From: Caproiciproducens galactitolivorans
GTDB taxonomy: Bacteria > Bacillota > Clostridia > Oscillospirales > Acutalibacteraceae
DNA length: 64,000 nucleotides
Assembly (NCBI RefSeq): GCF_026672255.1
Contig: NZ_JAPOHA010000002.1
Coordinates: forward strand, 98,552 to 162,551
Direction of reading: 5' to 3'
The translations under genes and the position numbers were made by a program. Numbering within the stretch: position 1 is the first letter of the stretch; each line of letters begins with the position of its first letter. Below, in pieces: positions 52,558-61,287 of this stretch. Below the pieces are notes generated by a model. It was not told the DNA's origin and did no database searches. It was given only the letters and a program-made list of their open reading frames with translations.

Positions 52558-54734
52558 GCGGGACCGCATTCGAGCGCTACGCGCCGTTTATTCAGGAATA
52601 CATCTACCGGAAACGCTGGACGGACCTGCGCGAGGTACAGGCGGAGGCCTGCTCCGCGATTCTTGACACGGACGATCACGTTATTATTGCTTCCGGCACG
52701 GCATCGGGCAAGACGGAAGCCGCTTTTTTCCCCATTCTGACCACTCTGTACCATCACCCATCGAACTCCGTTGGCGTTTTGTATATCGGGCCGCTGAAAG
52801 CCCTGATCAATGATCAGTTCGAGCGGCTGAGTGGTTTGCTGGAGGACAGCGGTATCCCAGTCTGGCCGTGGCACGGGGATGTTTCGCAGTCTATGAAGCA
52901 GCGCGCGCTGAAAGAAGCACAGGGCGTCTTGCAGATTACGCCGGAATCGCTGGAAGCCCTGCTCATGCTTCGTCCGGCAGAGGCGGCCCGCCTTTTCGGG
53001 GACCTGCGGTTTGTTGTCATCGATGAGATTCATGCCTTTATGGGAACGGATCGCGGACTGCAGGTGCTGTGCCTGCTGGCCAGACTGGAGAAAATCGCGG
53101 GCTGCCACCCGAGACGCATCGGCCTGTCCGCCACGCTGAACGACTACGAACCTGCGCTCCGGTATCTGGCGGCTGGGACGAACCGCCATGCGCAGGCCGT
53201 TGGTATCCGTCATCATGGACGCACGATTTCCCTCTGCGCCGACAGCTTCCTCCTGCCTCACGACCCGGAAGAAGCGGAAAAGGTCATGGCGGAATACAAT
53301 TCTTTTCTCTACGATAACTGCCATGACAAAAAGTGCCTGATCTTCACGAACAGCAGAAGCAACGCCGAAAAGGTCATCGCCGACATGAAAGAGATCGCGC
53401 ACAAAAGGCAGGAAAAAGATGTTTTTTTTGTACATCACGGCAGCGTTTCCGCCGCGCTGCGGCAGGAAGCGGAAGCCGCCCTGCGCGACCGGGAAGGCCC
53501 GACCGTCGCCGCAGCCACGCTGACGCTGGAGCTGGGTATCGACATCGGAGATCTGGATTCCACCATACAAATCGGCGCGCCTTACTCCTGCACCAGCTTT
53601 GTCCAGCGTCTGGGACGTTCCGGTCGGCGCAGCGGAAAATCGCAGATGATGTTTCTGGAACTGCTGGAGCCGTCGGAGCGGAATGTTTTTGAACAGCTGC
53701 CATGGACGCTTCTACGGGCGATTGCCATCATTCAACTTTACCTCGAGGAAAGCTGGGTGGAGCCGTTCACCCTGAAGCCGAAGCCGTTCAGCCTTCTTGC
53801 GCATCAGACGCTAAGCACCTTGATGACCTACGGAGAGCTCAGTCCGCCGGAACTGGCCCGGAGCGTCCTGCTTCTTCCCGCCTTCCGTGAGACGATCACC
53901 CAAGAGGAATACAGGCTGATTCTTCGCTATATGATCGCTGAGGATTACCTGCAGCGTGTGGAAAACGGGGCAATTATCGTAGGTATCCGTGGCGAGCGGA
54001 TTACCAACCATTATTCATTCTACGCTGTTTTTCAGGATGAACAGGCTTACCATGTGCAAAGCAAGGAGGGAGAAATCGGCACTCTGGACAGCTGCCCGAC
54101 AGCGGGAGAAGTTTTTGTTTTGGCCGGACGAACCTGGAAAACGCTTGATGTCGATATGGAGCGGAAAATCGTATATGTCGCGCCGGTGAGAAACAGCCGG
54201 ATTCCCAGCTGGAACGGAAGCGGAGGGCATATCCACACCAAGATCGTTCAGAGAATGAAAAAAGCTCTGGAAGAAGACGTCTGCTATCCGTACCTGACAC
54301 CCAGGGCGCAAAAGGTGCTGGAAGCCGCCCGCTCTCTGGCAAGAAAGTCCGGTATGCTGGAAAGCAGCATCCTCCCGTGCGGGGAAAACTCCTTCTATTT
54401 CTGCCCATGGGTAGGCTCAAAGACAATGAAAACCATCAAGTGCCTGTTCAGCTGCGGACTTAAGGAGCCGCTTCAGATTTACTCCGTTTTTGGGGGCGAC
54501 CATTACTTGCAAATCACAAGCGGCTTTTCAGGGGCTGAGTTTTTCCGGAGAATGGCGGAACTGTCCATTGACATGGACGACCCGGACATGGTTTTGCCGG
54601 AGGATCAAATCCCACAGGTGGACAAATACGACGCCATGATTCCGGGAGAATTGCTTCGCAGCGCTTTTTTGCATAACGAGCTGGATCTGGAGTCGGCAAT
54701 TGATATTTTGAAAGATGTGGAAACCTGCAGTTAG
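52554..54734 (+). CDS. Lhr-like superfamily II helicase
   Basis: 726 residues. Motif I ASGTASGKTEAAF (about 46), motif II VVIDEIHAF (DEIH box, about 155), motif III LSAT, and motifs V-VI LELGIDIGDLD and QRLGRSGRRSG are intact. The C-terminal 300 residues match the Lhr-core extension rather than RecQ or RecG. Related helicases in BREX (BrxHI) act on DNA. Coupled to the BrxD-like ATPase by an ATGA overlap. Confidence 0.92.
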   Translation: MSGTAFERYAPFIQEYIYRKRWTDLREVQAEACSAILDTDDHVIIASGTASGKTEAAFFPILTTLYHHPSNSVGVLYIGPLKALINDQFERLSGLLEDSGIPVWPWHGDVSQSMKQRALKEAQGVLQITPESLEALLMLRPAEAARLFGDLRFVVIDEIHAFMGTDRGLQVLCLLARLEKIAGCHPRRIGLSATLNDYEPALRYLAAGTNRHAQAVGIRHHGRTISLCADSFLLPHDPEEAEKVMAEYNSFLYDNCHDKKCLIFTNSRSNAEKVIADMKEIAHKRQEKDVFFVHHGSVSAALRQEAEAALRDREGPTVAAATLTLELGIDIGDLDSTIQIGAPYSCTSFVQRLGRSGRRSGKSQMMFLELLEPSERNVFEQLPWTLLRAIAIIQLYLEESWVEPFTLKPKPFSLLAHQTLSTLMTYGELSPPELARSVLLLPAFRETITQEEYRLILRYMIAEDYLQRVENGAIIVGIRGERITNHYSFYAVFQDEQAYHVQSKEGEIGTLDSCPTAGEVFVLAGRTWKTLDVDMERKIVYVAPVRNSRIPSWNGSGGHIHTKIVQRMKKALEEDVCYPYLTPRAQKVLEAARSLARKSGMLESSILPCGENSFYFCPWVGSKTMKTIKCLFSCGLKEPLQIYSVFGGDHYLQITSGFSGAEFFRRMAELSIDMDDPDMVLPEDQIPQVDKYDAMIPGELLRSAFLHNELDLESAIDILKDVETCS

Positions 54735-54754
54735 TGCGGAGGTGTTAAAACAGT

Positions 54755-55060
54755 ATGAGAACAGCAATTACTCAGGATACCTATGATGAAGTTTCACGCA
54801 TTGTGGAATGCGCCTTAAGCTCTGACACAAAAAAGCAGGCGGAACCGTTTACAAAGCGCCTGGAGTTTTTACGTTCCTCCGGTGGATATGGGGGATATGC
54901 AAATTGTGTTTTTGGTGACTTGATCGCGTCGACAAAACGCGCGTCCGGGAAAGTGGCAGACAAGGAAAGATTGAGCAGTTTCGCACGTACTGATCTTTAT
55001 AAATTGAAAAGTCAGATCAGCAATTTTGCCGATAGCAAAAATATAAATGTCAGGGATTGA
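54755..55060 (+). CDS. Small 101-residue operon protein of unknown function
   Basis: 101 residues, mixed helix, no membrane segment or known motif. GGAGGTG precedes the ATG and it begins 20 bases after the helicase stop, so it appears to be the fifth gene of the operon. Its last 75 codons are repeated, with a frameshift, at 58046-58279. The differences between copies fall often at third codon positions (for example ATC/ATT, TAT/TAC), which supports coding on this strand. Confidence 0.6.
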   Translation: MRTAITQDTYDEVSRIVECALSSDTKKQAEPFTKRLEFLRSSGGYGGYANCVFGDLIASTKRASGKVADKERLSSFARTDLYKLKSQISNFADSKNINVRD

Positions 55061-55074
55061 CGTACAGGCAAAAC
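54826..55074 (+). repeat. Direct repeat, left copy
   Basis: About 249 bases covering most of the 101-residue gene and ending TGACGTACAGGCAAAA. A diverged copy in the same orientation lies at 58046-58293, beyond the P-type ATPase cassette. Confidence 0.85.
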
Positions 55075-55136
55075 GAACGCATAATGCGTCCGTTTTTACC
55101 GGGGATTTGGATACAACAAGCAAAATTGTTTTAATC

Positions 55137-57773
55137 TTAAGTTGTTTTTCCGAAATGCCTTTGAATGAGTTTAACTACTTCAACCATTGGAATGATGAGA
55201 AAAGCAAGACCCATGGCAGTCATATACTCCACAAATGAAATTGAGGTAAATCCAAAGGCGTTCACCAAGAACGGAACATAAATAACGACTGTCGTCAGAA
55301 TGAGCGCAAGCGCAGCGCCACACCAAAGCCAGATATTCTGGCCTTCCAGCTTAAAAATTGAACCCCGGCGGGAACGCATATTAAAGGACTGAAAAATTTC
55401 AGCCATTGACATGGTGAGAAATGCCATTGTCATGCCATCCGGGCTATTGGTGATCTCCCAAGCACCCGCTTCCATGCGGTGACCAATGAAGTACGCCGCT
55501 AAGATCAGAATAGTGACAAATACGCCCTGATAAAGGACATCAATCCCGACGCCACCGGAGAAGAGGCCTGCTTTCGCATTGCGCGGGCGCTTTTTCATGG
55601 CATCCGGCTCCCCGCGTTCCATGCCGAGCGCCAGCGCGGGGAAACTATCGGTAATCAAATTGATCCAGAGAATGTGAGCTGGCTTCAGCAAGGTAAAGCC
55701 AAGCAAGGTAGCCAGGAAAACGCCAAGGACCTCGCTTAAATTGGATGAAAAAAGGAACTGAATCGCTTTGCGGATATTGGCATAGATTTTCCGCCCCTCC
55801 TCGACGGCCGAAACGATTGTCGCAAAGTTGTCATCCGCAAGGATCATATCCGCAACATTTTTTGTCACATCGGTACCGGTGATACCCATCCCGACGCCGA
55901 TGTCCGCAGCCTTTATACTTGGCGCGTCATTGACTCCGTCCCCCGTCATGGCTGTGACTTTCCCGCAGCGTTTCCATGCATTTACGATCCGCACCTTATG
56001 CTCCGGCTGTACGCGTGCATAAACGTTGTATTTTCCAATGACGCGATCCAGTTCCTCATCTGACAGAGAATCCAGTTCCTGCCCCATGATTGCCTGGGAA
56101 CGGTCTTTGAGAATTCCCAAGTCCTTTGCAATGGCAATTGCAGTATCAATGTGGTCTCCGGTAATCATGACGACACGGATTCCGGCTTCCCTGCATTTTT
56201 CAACTGCCGCCTTGGCCTCGGGCCGAACGGGATCAATCATGCCGTACATTCCAAGAAAAACCATATCATTCTCAAGCTCTTTGGGCTCAAAGCTGCCCGG
56301 CTTTTCAGGGAAATCCCTATAAGCAGCGGCGAGGACACGCAACGCCTTGTCCGCCATCTCCTTATTTTGACGCCGGATTTTATCTTTTTCATCCTCCGTG
56401 AGTGCCACTACTCCGTTTTCGGTACAGATCCGGGTGCAACGGCGAAGAATTTCATCCGGTGCCCCTTTGGTATACTGGACATAACCGGTTTCCGCTGCAT
56501 GGACTGTCGACATCATTTTCCGCATGGAATCGAATGGTGCTTCGCCCACACGCGGCCATAATTTTTTGAGCTTATTTTTATTGAGGAATATTTTGTTCGC
56601 ATAATTAACCAAGGCACACTCTGTTGGCTCACCTACCGCAGAGCCTGTTTCTTCATCGAGCTCCGCGTCCGAACAAAGGCACATCGCCGTGCCGAGCTTC
56701 TCTGCGTCAGCGCCGTAGGAATCCACTACGGTCATCTTGTTTTGTGTAAGCGTTCCGGTTTTATCCGAGCAAATGACTTGGGCACAGCCAAGCGCCTCCA
56801 CTGCTGTCAGGCGGCGGATAACAGCATTCTTTTTCGACATCTTGGTCACGCCGATCGAAAGAACGATTGTGACTACGGCCACAAGACCCTCCGGAATTGC
56901 CGCAACCGCCAAACTGACAGCTAGCATAAAAGTATTCAGGACAACGAGAGTGGAAAACGCCCCCGCTTTGATGAGCCCAATTACAAAAACAATCACGCAG
57001 ATTCCCAGTACGGCCCAAGTCAATATCTTAGACAGCCCCGCGAGTTTTAATTGCAGCGGTGTTGCCTCCTCTTTTGACTGAATCAGTGCATCCGCGATTT
57101 TACCCATTTCCGTCTGCATGCCAGTGCCGCAGACAACTGCGACGCCGCGTCCATAGACAACAGAACTGCCCATGTAAACCATATTTCTGCGGTCGCCCAA
57201 TGGAATTTCCTGCCCATTTGCGTCAAGCGAATCCGACGTTTTTTCCACTGGAACAGATTCGCCAGTAAGTGCGGATTCCTCCACCTTCATGGATGCACAC
57301 TCTATAATCCGCGCGTCGGCAGGGACTGAATCCCCTGCCTCGAGACGGATAATATCACCAGGAACGAGTTCCTCGCTCTTCACAACTATTACTTTTCCAT
57401 CCCGCAACACCTTTGAGGTAGCTGCTGTCATTGTCTTCAGAGCGTCGATAGCCTTTTCGGCCTTATTCTCCTCAACAACGCCAAGTACAGAGTTCAGCAC
57501 GACAACGAACAGGATAATAAACACATCTGCAAAAGATTCGCCTGCATAGGCAGATGTGATACCAGAAAGAATTGCGGCTGCCAGCAAGACAAGGATCATT
57601 GGATCGGCAAGTTGTTTCAGGAAGCGGGCGAACAGGCTTGTCTTTTTTTCTTCCGCAAGCTTATTTTTACCATACGTTCCAAGCCGTTTTTCCACCTCAG
57701 ACGCTCTAAGTCCGCTCTCCGAAGACTGAAGCGCTTTCATAACCGCTTGCTTTTCCTGAAAATAGTATTTCAT
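55137..57773 (-). CDS. P2-type cation ATPase (Ca2+/Mn2+ exporter type)
   Basis: 878 residues from ATG 57773 (AAAGGAG ten bases upstream). N-terminal cation-ATPase domain, TGES actuator motif, phosphorylation site DKTGTLTQN (about 335), the PEGL segment of M4, hinge G-D-G-V-N-D-A-P and about ten membrane helices, with no His- or Cys-rich heavy-metal domain. The sequence is of the SERCA/PMR1 class (P2A). A yybP-ykoY-type Mn2+ riboswitch in the leader makes Mn2+ export likely; YoaB of Lactococcus is a known case. Confidence 0.93.
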   Translation of the reverse strand: MKYYFQEKQAVMKALQSSESGLRASEVEKRLGTYGKNKLAEEKKTSLFARFLKQLADPMILVLLAAAILSGITSAYAGESFADVFIILFVVVLNSVLGVVEENKAEKAIDALKTMTAATSKVLRDGKVIVVKSEELVPGDIIRLEAGDSVPADARIIECASMKVEESALTGESVPVEKTSDSLDANGQEIPLGDRRNMVYMGSSVVYGRGVAVVCGTGMQTEMGKIADALIQSKEEATPLQLKLAGLSKILTWAVLGICVIVFVIGLIKAGAFSTLVVLNTFMLAVSLAVAAIPEGLVAVVTIVLSIGVTKMSKKNAVIRRLTAVEALGCAQVICSDKTGTLTQNKMTVVDSYGADAEKLGTAMCLCSDAELDEETGSAVGEPTECALVNYANKIFLNKNKLKKLWPRVGEAPFDSMRKMMSTVHAAETGYVQYTKGAPDEILRRCTRICTENGVVALTEDEKDKIRRQNKEMADKALRVLAAAYRDFPEKPGSFEPKELENDMVFLGMYGMIDPVRPEAKAAVEKCREAGIRVVMITGDHIDTAIAIAKDLGILKDRSQAIMGQELDSLSDEELDRVIGKYNVYARVQPEHKVRIVNAWKRCGKVTAMTGDGVNDAPSIKAADIGVGMGITGTDVTKNVADMILADDNFATIVSAVEEGRKIYANIRKAIQFLFSSNLSEVLGVFLATLLGFTLLKPAHILWINLITDSFPALALGMERGEPDAMKKRPRNAKAGLFSGGVGIDVLYQGVFVTILILAAYFIGHRMEAGAWEITNSPDGMTMAFLTMSMAEIFQSFNMRSRRGSIFKLEGQNIWLWCGAALALILTTVVIYVPFLVNAFGFTSISFVEYMTAMGLAFLIIPMVEVVKLIQRHFGKTT

Positions 57774-57785
57774 AATGTCAGTACT

Positions 57786-57868
57786 CCTTTGAGAAAATTG
57801 TAAGCAACAAAAAAACCCACCTACAACACGCCGCGATACCAATCAATGGAAACGCAGCAAATGTTGTA
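57786..57868 (-). terminator. Terminator-like expression platform of the Mn2+ riboswitch
   Basis: Reverse strand ACAACA-TTTGC-TGCG, loop, CGCG-GCG-TGTTGT followed by AGGTGGG and TTTTTTTG. It lies between aptamer and gene start and would stop transcription when the aptamer is empty. Confidence 0.6.
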
Positions 57869-57952
57869 CATGAGTCTCGTTCATTAAGATATGTCAGGCC
57901 AGATCGACCGTGTATGTTGACATATCACACTTTCGTGCAAACTACTCCCTCA
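57868..57952 (-). ncRNA. yybP-ykoY-type Mn2+ riboswitch aptamer
   Basis: Reverse strand TTGAGGGAGTAG, then GTCAACATAC, then CGAGACTCA. GGGAGTAG in loop 1, GTCAACATAC in the ligand junction and CGAGAC in loop 3 are the three conserved blocks of the yybP-ykoY family, and the arms TGAG/CTCA close the aptamer. The family senses Mn2+ and activates exporters (MntP, TerC, P-type ATPases). It immediately precedes the P2-type ATPase gene. Confidence 0.75.
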
Positions 57953-57983
57953 AGGGTAATTTGTTCTTATATTAATTTCTTAT

Positions 57984-58012
57984 ACTGTACCGCTTAATTT
58001 TGTTTTTGTCAA
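57984..58012 (-). promoter_or_regulatory. Promoter of the riboswitch-ATPase unit
   Basis: Reverse strand TTGACA (58007-58012), 17 bases, TACAGT (57984-57989). Located about 30 bases before the aptamer. Confidence 0.6.
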
Positions 58013-58045
58013 TGCTCTTGTGAAACTGCTGTCGAAATATAATGA

Positions 58046-58293
58046 TACCAAAAAACAAACGAAACCGTGTACAAAACGGCCGGAGTTTTTGCATTTCTCT
58101 GCAGATATGGAGGGTATGTTAATTGTGTATTTGGTGACTTGATTGCGCTGACAAAACGCGCGTCCGGGAAAGTGGCAGACAAGGAAAGATTGAGCAGCTT
58201 CGCACGTGCTGATCTTTACAAATTGGAAGGTCTGATCAGCAATTCTGCCGATAGCGAAAATGTGAACGGCGTGGATTGACGTACAGGCAAAAA
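58046..58293 (+). pseudogene. Second, frameshifted copy of the 101-residue gene (right direct repeat)
   Basis: About 85-90% like 54826-55074 by eye. The frame encoding N-D-T-K-K-Q-x-K-P-C-T-K-R is shifted by one base before R-Y-G-G-Y-V-N-C-V-F-G-D-L-I-A, so no full protein is made, and the 5' part of the gene is missing. It shares the ending TGACGTACAGGCAAAA. It forms the right boundary of the P-type ATPase cassette. Confidence 0.8.
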
Positions 58294-58350
58294 GAGAAGC
58301 AGTACCTTGGGGTGCTGCTTCTCTTTTTACAAGAAATTGATTATTGCTTT

Positions 58351-59571
58351 TTACTCGCCGCACTCGTCGTGATGCTGATGCTCGTGGCAGACGCTGCCGG
58401 TGGATTTCAGTTCGCCTTTCAAGTAACTCTCCGCCGCTGTCCGTGCGTCGCCGGAAGCACCCGTCACGACCTCCACATCCCGCTCATTGAAAATATCCAC
58501 AGCACCCTGACCCATGCCGCCGCTGATAATGACCTTTACGCCCTTATCGGCGAGAAAGTTGGGCAGAAAACCAGGTTTGTGGCCGGGATTGTCAACGGAT
58601 TCCTCTTTCGTAATCTGATTGTTCTCCACGTCAAACAGCATGAAATTGACACAGTGACCGAAATGCTCCGTTACTTTTTTGCCTTCAGCGGCAACCGCGA
58701 TTCTAAACATACTTTTTCCCTCCGATTCATTTGATTGATTGATTTGCCCCGCCAGCAGTTCGCCAACAGTATCGAACCAGTTTCCGTTAAACAGTTCGAT
58801 CATCCCGGCGTCACAAGCGGCCGAAATTTTGGGGTCGATGGGGAGCTTTGCCAACACCTGCAACCCATGTTTTCCGGCAATCTCGTCGATATGGCTCTCC
58901 CCGAAAATTTTGTAGTCCTTCCCGTTATCCGGACACCGGAAATACGACATGTTTTCGACCAGCCCCAGCACAGGGATCTTCATCATCTCCGCCATCTTCA
59001 CCGCTTTGGAGACAATCATGGAAACCAGCTCCTGGGGCGAAGTCACAATGATGATGCCGTCCACGGGGATGGACTGGAAAACCGTCAGCGGCACATCGCC
59101 GGTTCCGGGGGGCATATCAATGAACAGAAAGTCCAGGTCGCTCCAAATTACGTCAGTCCAGAACTGCTTTACGGTGTTCCCGAGAATCGGGCCGCGCCAG
59201 ATGACCGGGTCGGTGTCGTTCTCCAAAAGCAGATTGACGGACATGATGGCAATGCCGGTCTTGCTCTGCCTGGGGTACAGCCCCAATTCGCTTCCCTCAG
59301 CCTTTCCGCGGATGCCGAAGGCTTTGGGAATGGATGGCCCCGTCACATCCGCGTCCAGTATGCCGACCTTGTATCCAAGCCGCTGCATGGTGACTGCCAG
59401 CATTGCGCTGACAGAGGATTTCCCGACGCCGCCTTTTCCGCTGACGACGCCGATCACTTTTTTCACATGGCTCAGCGCATTGAGCGCCGCCCGGAAATCA
59501 TGCTTTTCCTCTTTGCGGTCCGCGCACTCCATGCCGCAGCTTCCGCAGTTGTTGTCACAGCTTTTACTCAT
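58351..59571 (-). CDS. Mrp/NBP35-type ATPase fused to a NifX-like domain
   Basis: 406 residues. A Cys-rich start (C-D-N-N-C-G-S-C-G-M-E-C) precedes a Mrp P-loop domain with the deviant Walker A VSGKGGVGKSS. Switch motifs DADVTGPS and IDMPPGTGD follow, then a CxxC-like dimer region near C-P-D-N. From about residue 285 a dinitrogenase-cofactor (NifX/NifB) domain begins R-I-A-V-A-A-E-G-K, and the protein ends in a His-rich tail H-E-H-Q-H-H-D. It probably carries or transfers Fe-S clusters. Last gene of the operon beginning at 63.2 kb. Confidence 0.9.
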   Translation of the reverse strand: MSKSCDNNCGSCGMECADRKEEKHDFRAALNALSHVKKVIGVVSGKGGVGKSSVSAMLAVTMQRLGYKVGILDADVTGPSIPKAFGIRGKAEGSELGLYPRQSKTGIAIMSVNLLLENDTDPVIWRGPILGNTVKQFWTDVIWSDLDFLFIDMPPGTGDVPLTVFQSIPVDGIIIVTSPQELVSMIVSKAVKMAEMMKIPVLGLVENMSYFRCPDNGKDYKIFGESHIDEIAGKHGLQVLAKLPIDPKISAACDAGMIELFNGNWFDTVGELLAGQINQSNESEGKSMFRIAVAAEGKKVTEHFGHCVNFMLFDVENNQITKEESVDNPGHKPGFLPNFLADKGVKVIISGGMGQGAVDIFNERDVEVVTGASGDARTAAESYLKGELKSTGSVCHEHQHHDECGE

Positions 59572-59584
59572 ATTCTTTCACCTC

Positions 59585-60415
59585 TTACAGACTGATTGCC
59601 AGCCGGCTTCCGGTCGACAGATAGCCGATACGGTTTCCCATCACGGCCTTTAACCGCTGATACGCTTCCTGCCCCGTGCAGTGGCAGGTGTAGTACCGCG
59701 CGCCGGTTTGCAGAAGCTCCCGCGCCAGAGTGTCCACCGCCTCCGGGGATTCGCTTTTCCCGGAACCACGGCTGTGAAGATGGAATCCGCCGATTACCAC
59801 GTCGGGAAAATGCCCGTAGTCCGACGTAAACTGCCGGACAATGTTGAGAATTCCCCGGTGGGCACAGCCGGCAATCAGAACGGCCCTTTTGTTCTGCCAA
59901 ATGACCAGATTCTGCTCATGGGCAAAATCATCCGGCACAAAGGCTTCGCCTGCCTTTCGGTACAGCTCCGCATTGCCGGAGGGAACGGGCGTGATTTCCC
60001 GCACTTCCGAAAACAGCTCCAATTCCCCGTCAATCTTCTGACGCCCTCCGCAGAACACAAAGCGTTCATTGGGCAAAAGTTCCGGAGCAAGGCCGATATA
60101 GGCCTTGTGCCCGTCAGGGCGGTCGGCATAATGCGGTTCAAAGGCCCGCTCCTGCACATAGACCTTTGCCCGTTCGTTTTTTTCCAGAAAGGTTTTCAGC
60201 CCCCCGCCGTGGTCATAGTGTCCATGGGACAATACGGCAATATCCACCGCCGAAAGGCTGGCGCCCAGCTTGTCGGCGTTTTCCGCAAACAGCCCGCTTG
60301 CCCCGGTATCAAACAGCAGACGGTGCTGACCTGTTTCCACATACAGGCTGAGGCCATGCTCGCAGCCAAAATCTTCGGACGCCGCCGTGTTTTCCGACAG
60401 GACTTTGAGCATCAT
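59585..60415 (-). CDS. MBL-fold metallo-hydrolase
   Basis: 276 residues. The metal motif is L-S-H-G-H-Y-D-H-G-G-G (HxHxDH) near residue 60, with further ligands at A-G-C-A-H-R-G and G-G-F-H-L. This is the short MBL form (DUF-type, 7,8-dihydropterin synthase-like) common next to ferredoxin-ParA genes in anaerobes; the substrate is unknown. It overlaps the upstream ParA gene by four bases and the Mrp gene follows 13 bases after it. Confidence 0.85.
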   Translation of the reverse strand: MMLKVLSENTAASEDFGCEHGLSLYVETGQHRLLFDTGASGLFAENADKLGASLSAVDIAVLSHGHYDHGGGLKTFLEKNERAKVYVQERAFEPHYADRPDGHKAYIGLAPELLPNERFVFCGGRQKIDGELELFSEVREITPVPSGNAELYRKAGEAFVPDDFAHEQNLVIWQNKRAVLIAGCAHRGILNIVRQFTSDYGHFPDVVIGGFHLHSRGSGKSESPEAVDTLARELLQTGARYYTCHCTGQEAYQRLKAVMGNRIGYLSTGSRLAISL

Positions 60416-61287
60416 CTCGTTTCACCTCCTAAAAGCAGTTCCTTCACCTTTTCATAGACGTTCCGCACCGCCCGGCCGGACGGACAGTCCAGCTCCGCAA
60501 TGCTTCTGCCGCTGTTGACGGCTTTCACCGCCTCCGCGTCAAAGGGGATTACCCCGGCAAAAGGAATCTGTTTTGCGCGGCAAAATGCGCGTATTTCCTC
60601 CGTTTTGGCGGGATTCACGTCGGCCTTGTTGACACAGACCGCCGTCTTTGTCCGGAACGTTTCCGCCGTTTTCACAATGCGCTCCATGTCGCTGATGCCG
60701 GAAGCAGACGGTTCCGCCACGATTAGCACCATGTCCACTCCGCTGATGGAGGCGATAACCGGGCAGCCGATGCCGGGGGAGCCGTCAATTACCGCCAACT
60801 CCGCATCTCCGGCGGCTGACGTCATTCGTTTTTTCACCTCGGTCACCAGTTTACCGGAAGTGCCGCTGCCCATCGCGAGCTTCGCCGTGGAGAAAACGCG
60901 GGTATCGTCCCGATACAGCGCCAATTCCCCCGCAGCAGTTGGTTCCATGGATACTGCCCCCGCCGGGCAGACCGCCGCGCAGACCCCGCAGCCCTCGCAG
61001 GCGAAGGGTTTCACTCGGAACGGAGTACCGGCTTCGATTGCATCAAACCGGCAATGGGAAAGGCAAGCCCCGCAACCGATACATTTGTCTGAATCAATCT
61101 GGGCTTTCGGCATCCCGAAATAGTCGGTACGCTGGGGCAGACTGCTCCAATGGGAAATCAGATGCAGGTTGGGTGCGTCCACATCGCAGTCGGCATAGGC
61201 ATTTGCCTTGAATAGAAAGAGGAAGGCTCCGGCGACGGTGGTTTTTCCCGTGCCGCCCTTACCGCTGAGAATCAGAAGCTGCTTCAT
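60412..61287 (-). CDS. Ferredoxin-ParA/MinD-type NTPase (first copy)
   Basis: 291 residues from ATG 61287 (AAAGGAGG upstream). Walker A ILSGKGGTGKTT at the start, an inserted 2x[4Fe-4S] domain (C-I-G-C-G-A-C-L-S-H-C and C-E-G-C-G-V-C-A-A-V-C-P) at about 60-110, and a switch II segment D-G-S-P-G-I-G-C-P. This architecture is common in anaerobes, often next to NifX/DUF134 genes, and is thought to mediate Fe-S or electron-transfer assembly. Overlaps both neighbours. Confidence 0.9.
   Translation of the reverse strand: MKQLLILSGKGGTGKTTVAGAFLFLFKANAYADCDVDAPNLHLISHWSSLPQRTDYFGMPKAQIDSDKCIGCGACLSHCRFDAIEAGTPFRVKPFACEGCGVCAAVCPAGAVSMEPTAAGELALYRDDTRVFSTAKLAMGSGTSGKLVTEVKKRMTSAAGDAELAVIDGSPGIGCPVIASISGVDMVLIVAEPSASGISDMERIVKTAETFRTKTAVCVNKADVNPAKTEEIRAFCRAKQIPFAGVIPFDAEAVKAVNSGRSIAELDCPSGRAVRNVYEKVKELLLGGETR

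Noticed and set aside
53333..53692. Forward and reverse frames of about 110 codons inside the helicase gene
   Set aside because: GC-rich coding DNA produces open antisense and shifted frames; the helicase motifs fix the true frame.
48355..55060. Labelling the helicase operon as a BREX system
   Set aside because: BREX needs PglZ and, usually, a BrxC-type ATPase and methylase; none is present. Only BrxD-like and Lhr-like components are shared.
54869..55123. Reverse-strand frame in the direct repeat, open in both copies (also 57980-58363)
   Set aside because: Differences between the copies fall often at third positions of the forward frame, and only the forward frame has a ribosome site and operon position.
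58735..59595. A 286-codon forward frame antisense to the Mrp-NifX gene, with a second at 58949-59653
   Set aside because: Their translations have no family pattern, while the reverse strand encodes an unmistakable Mrp protein.
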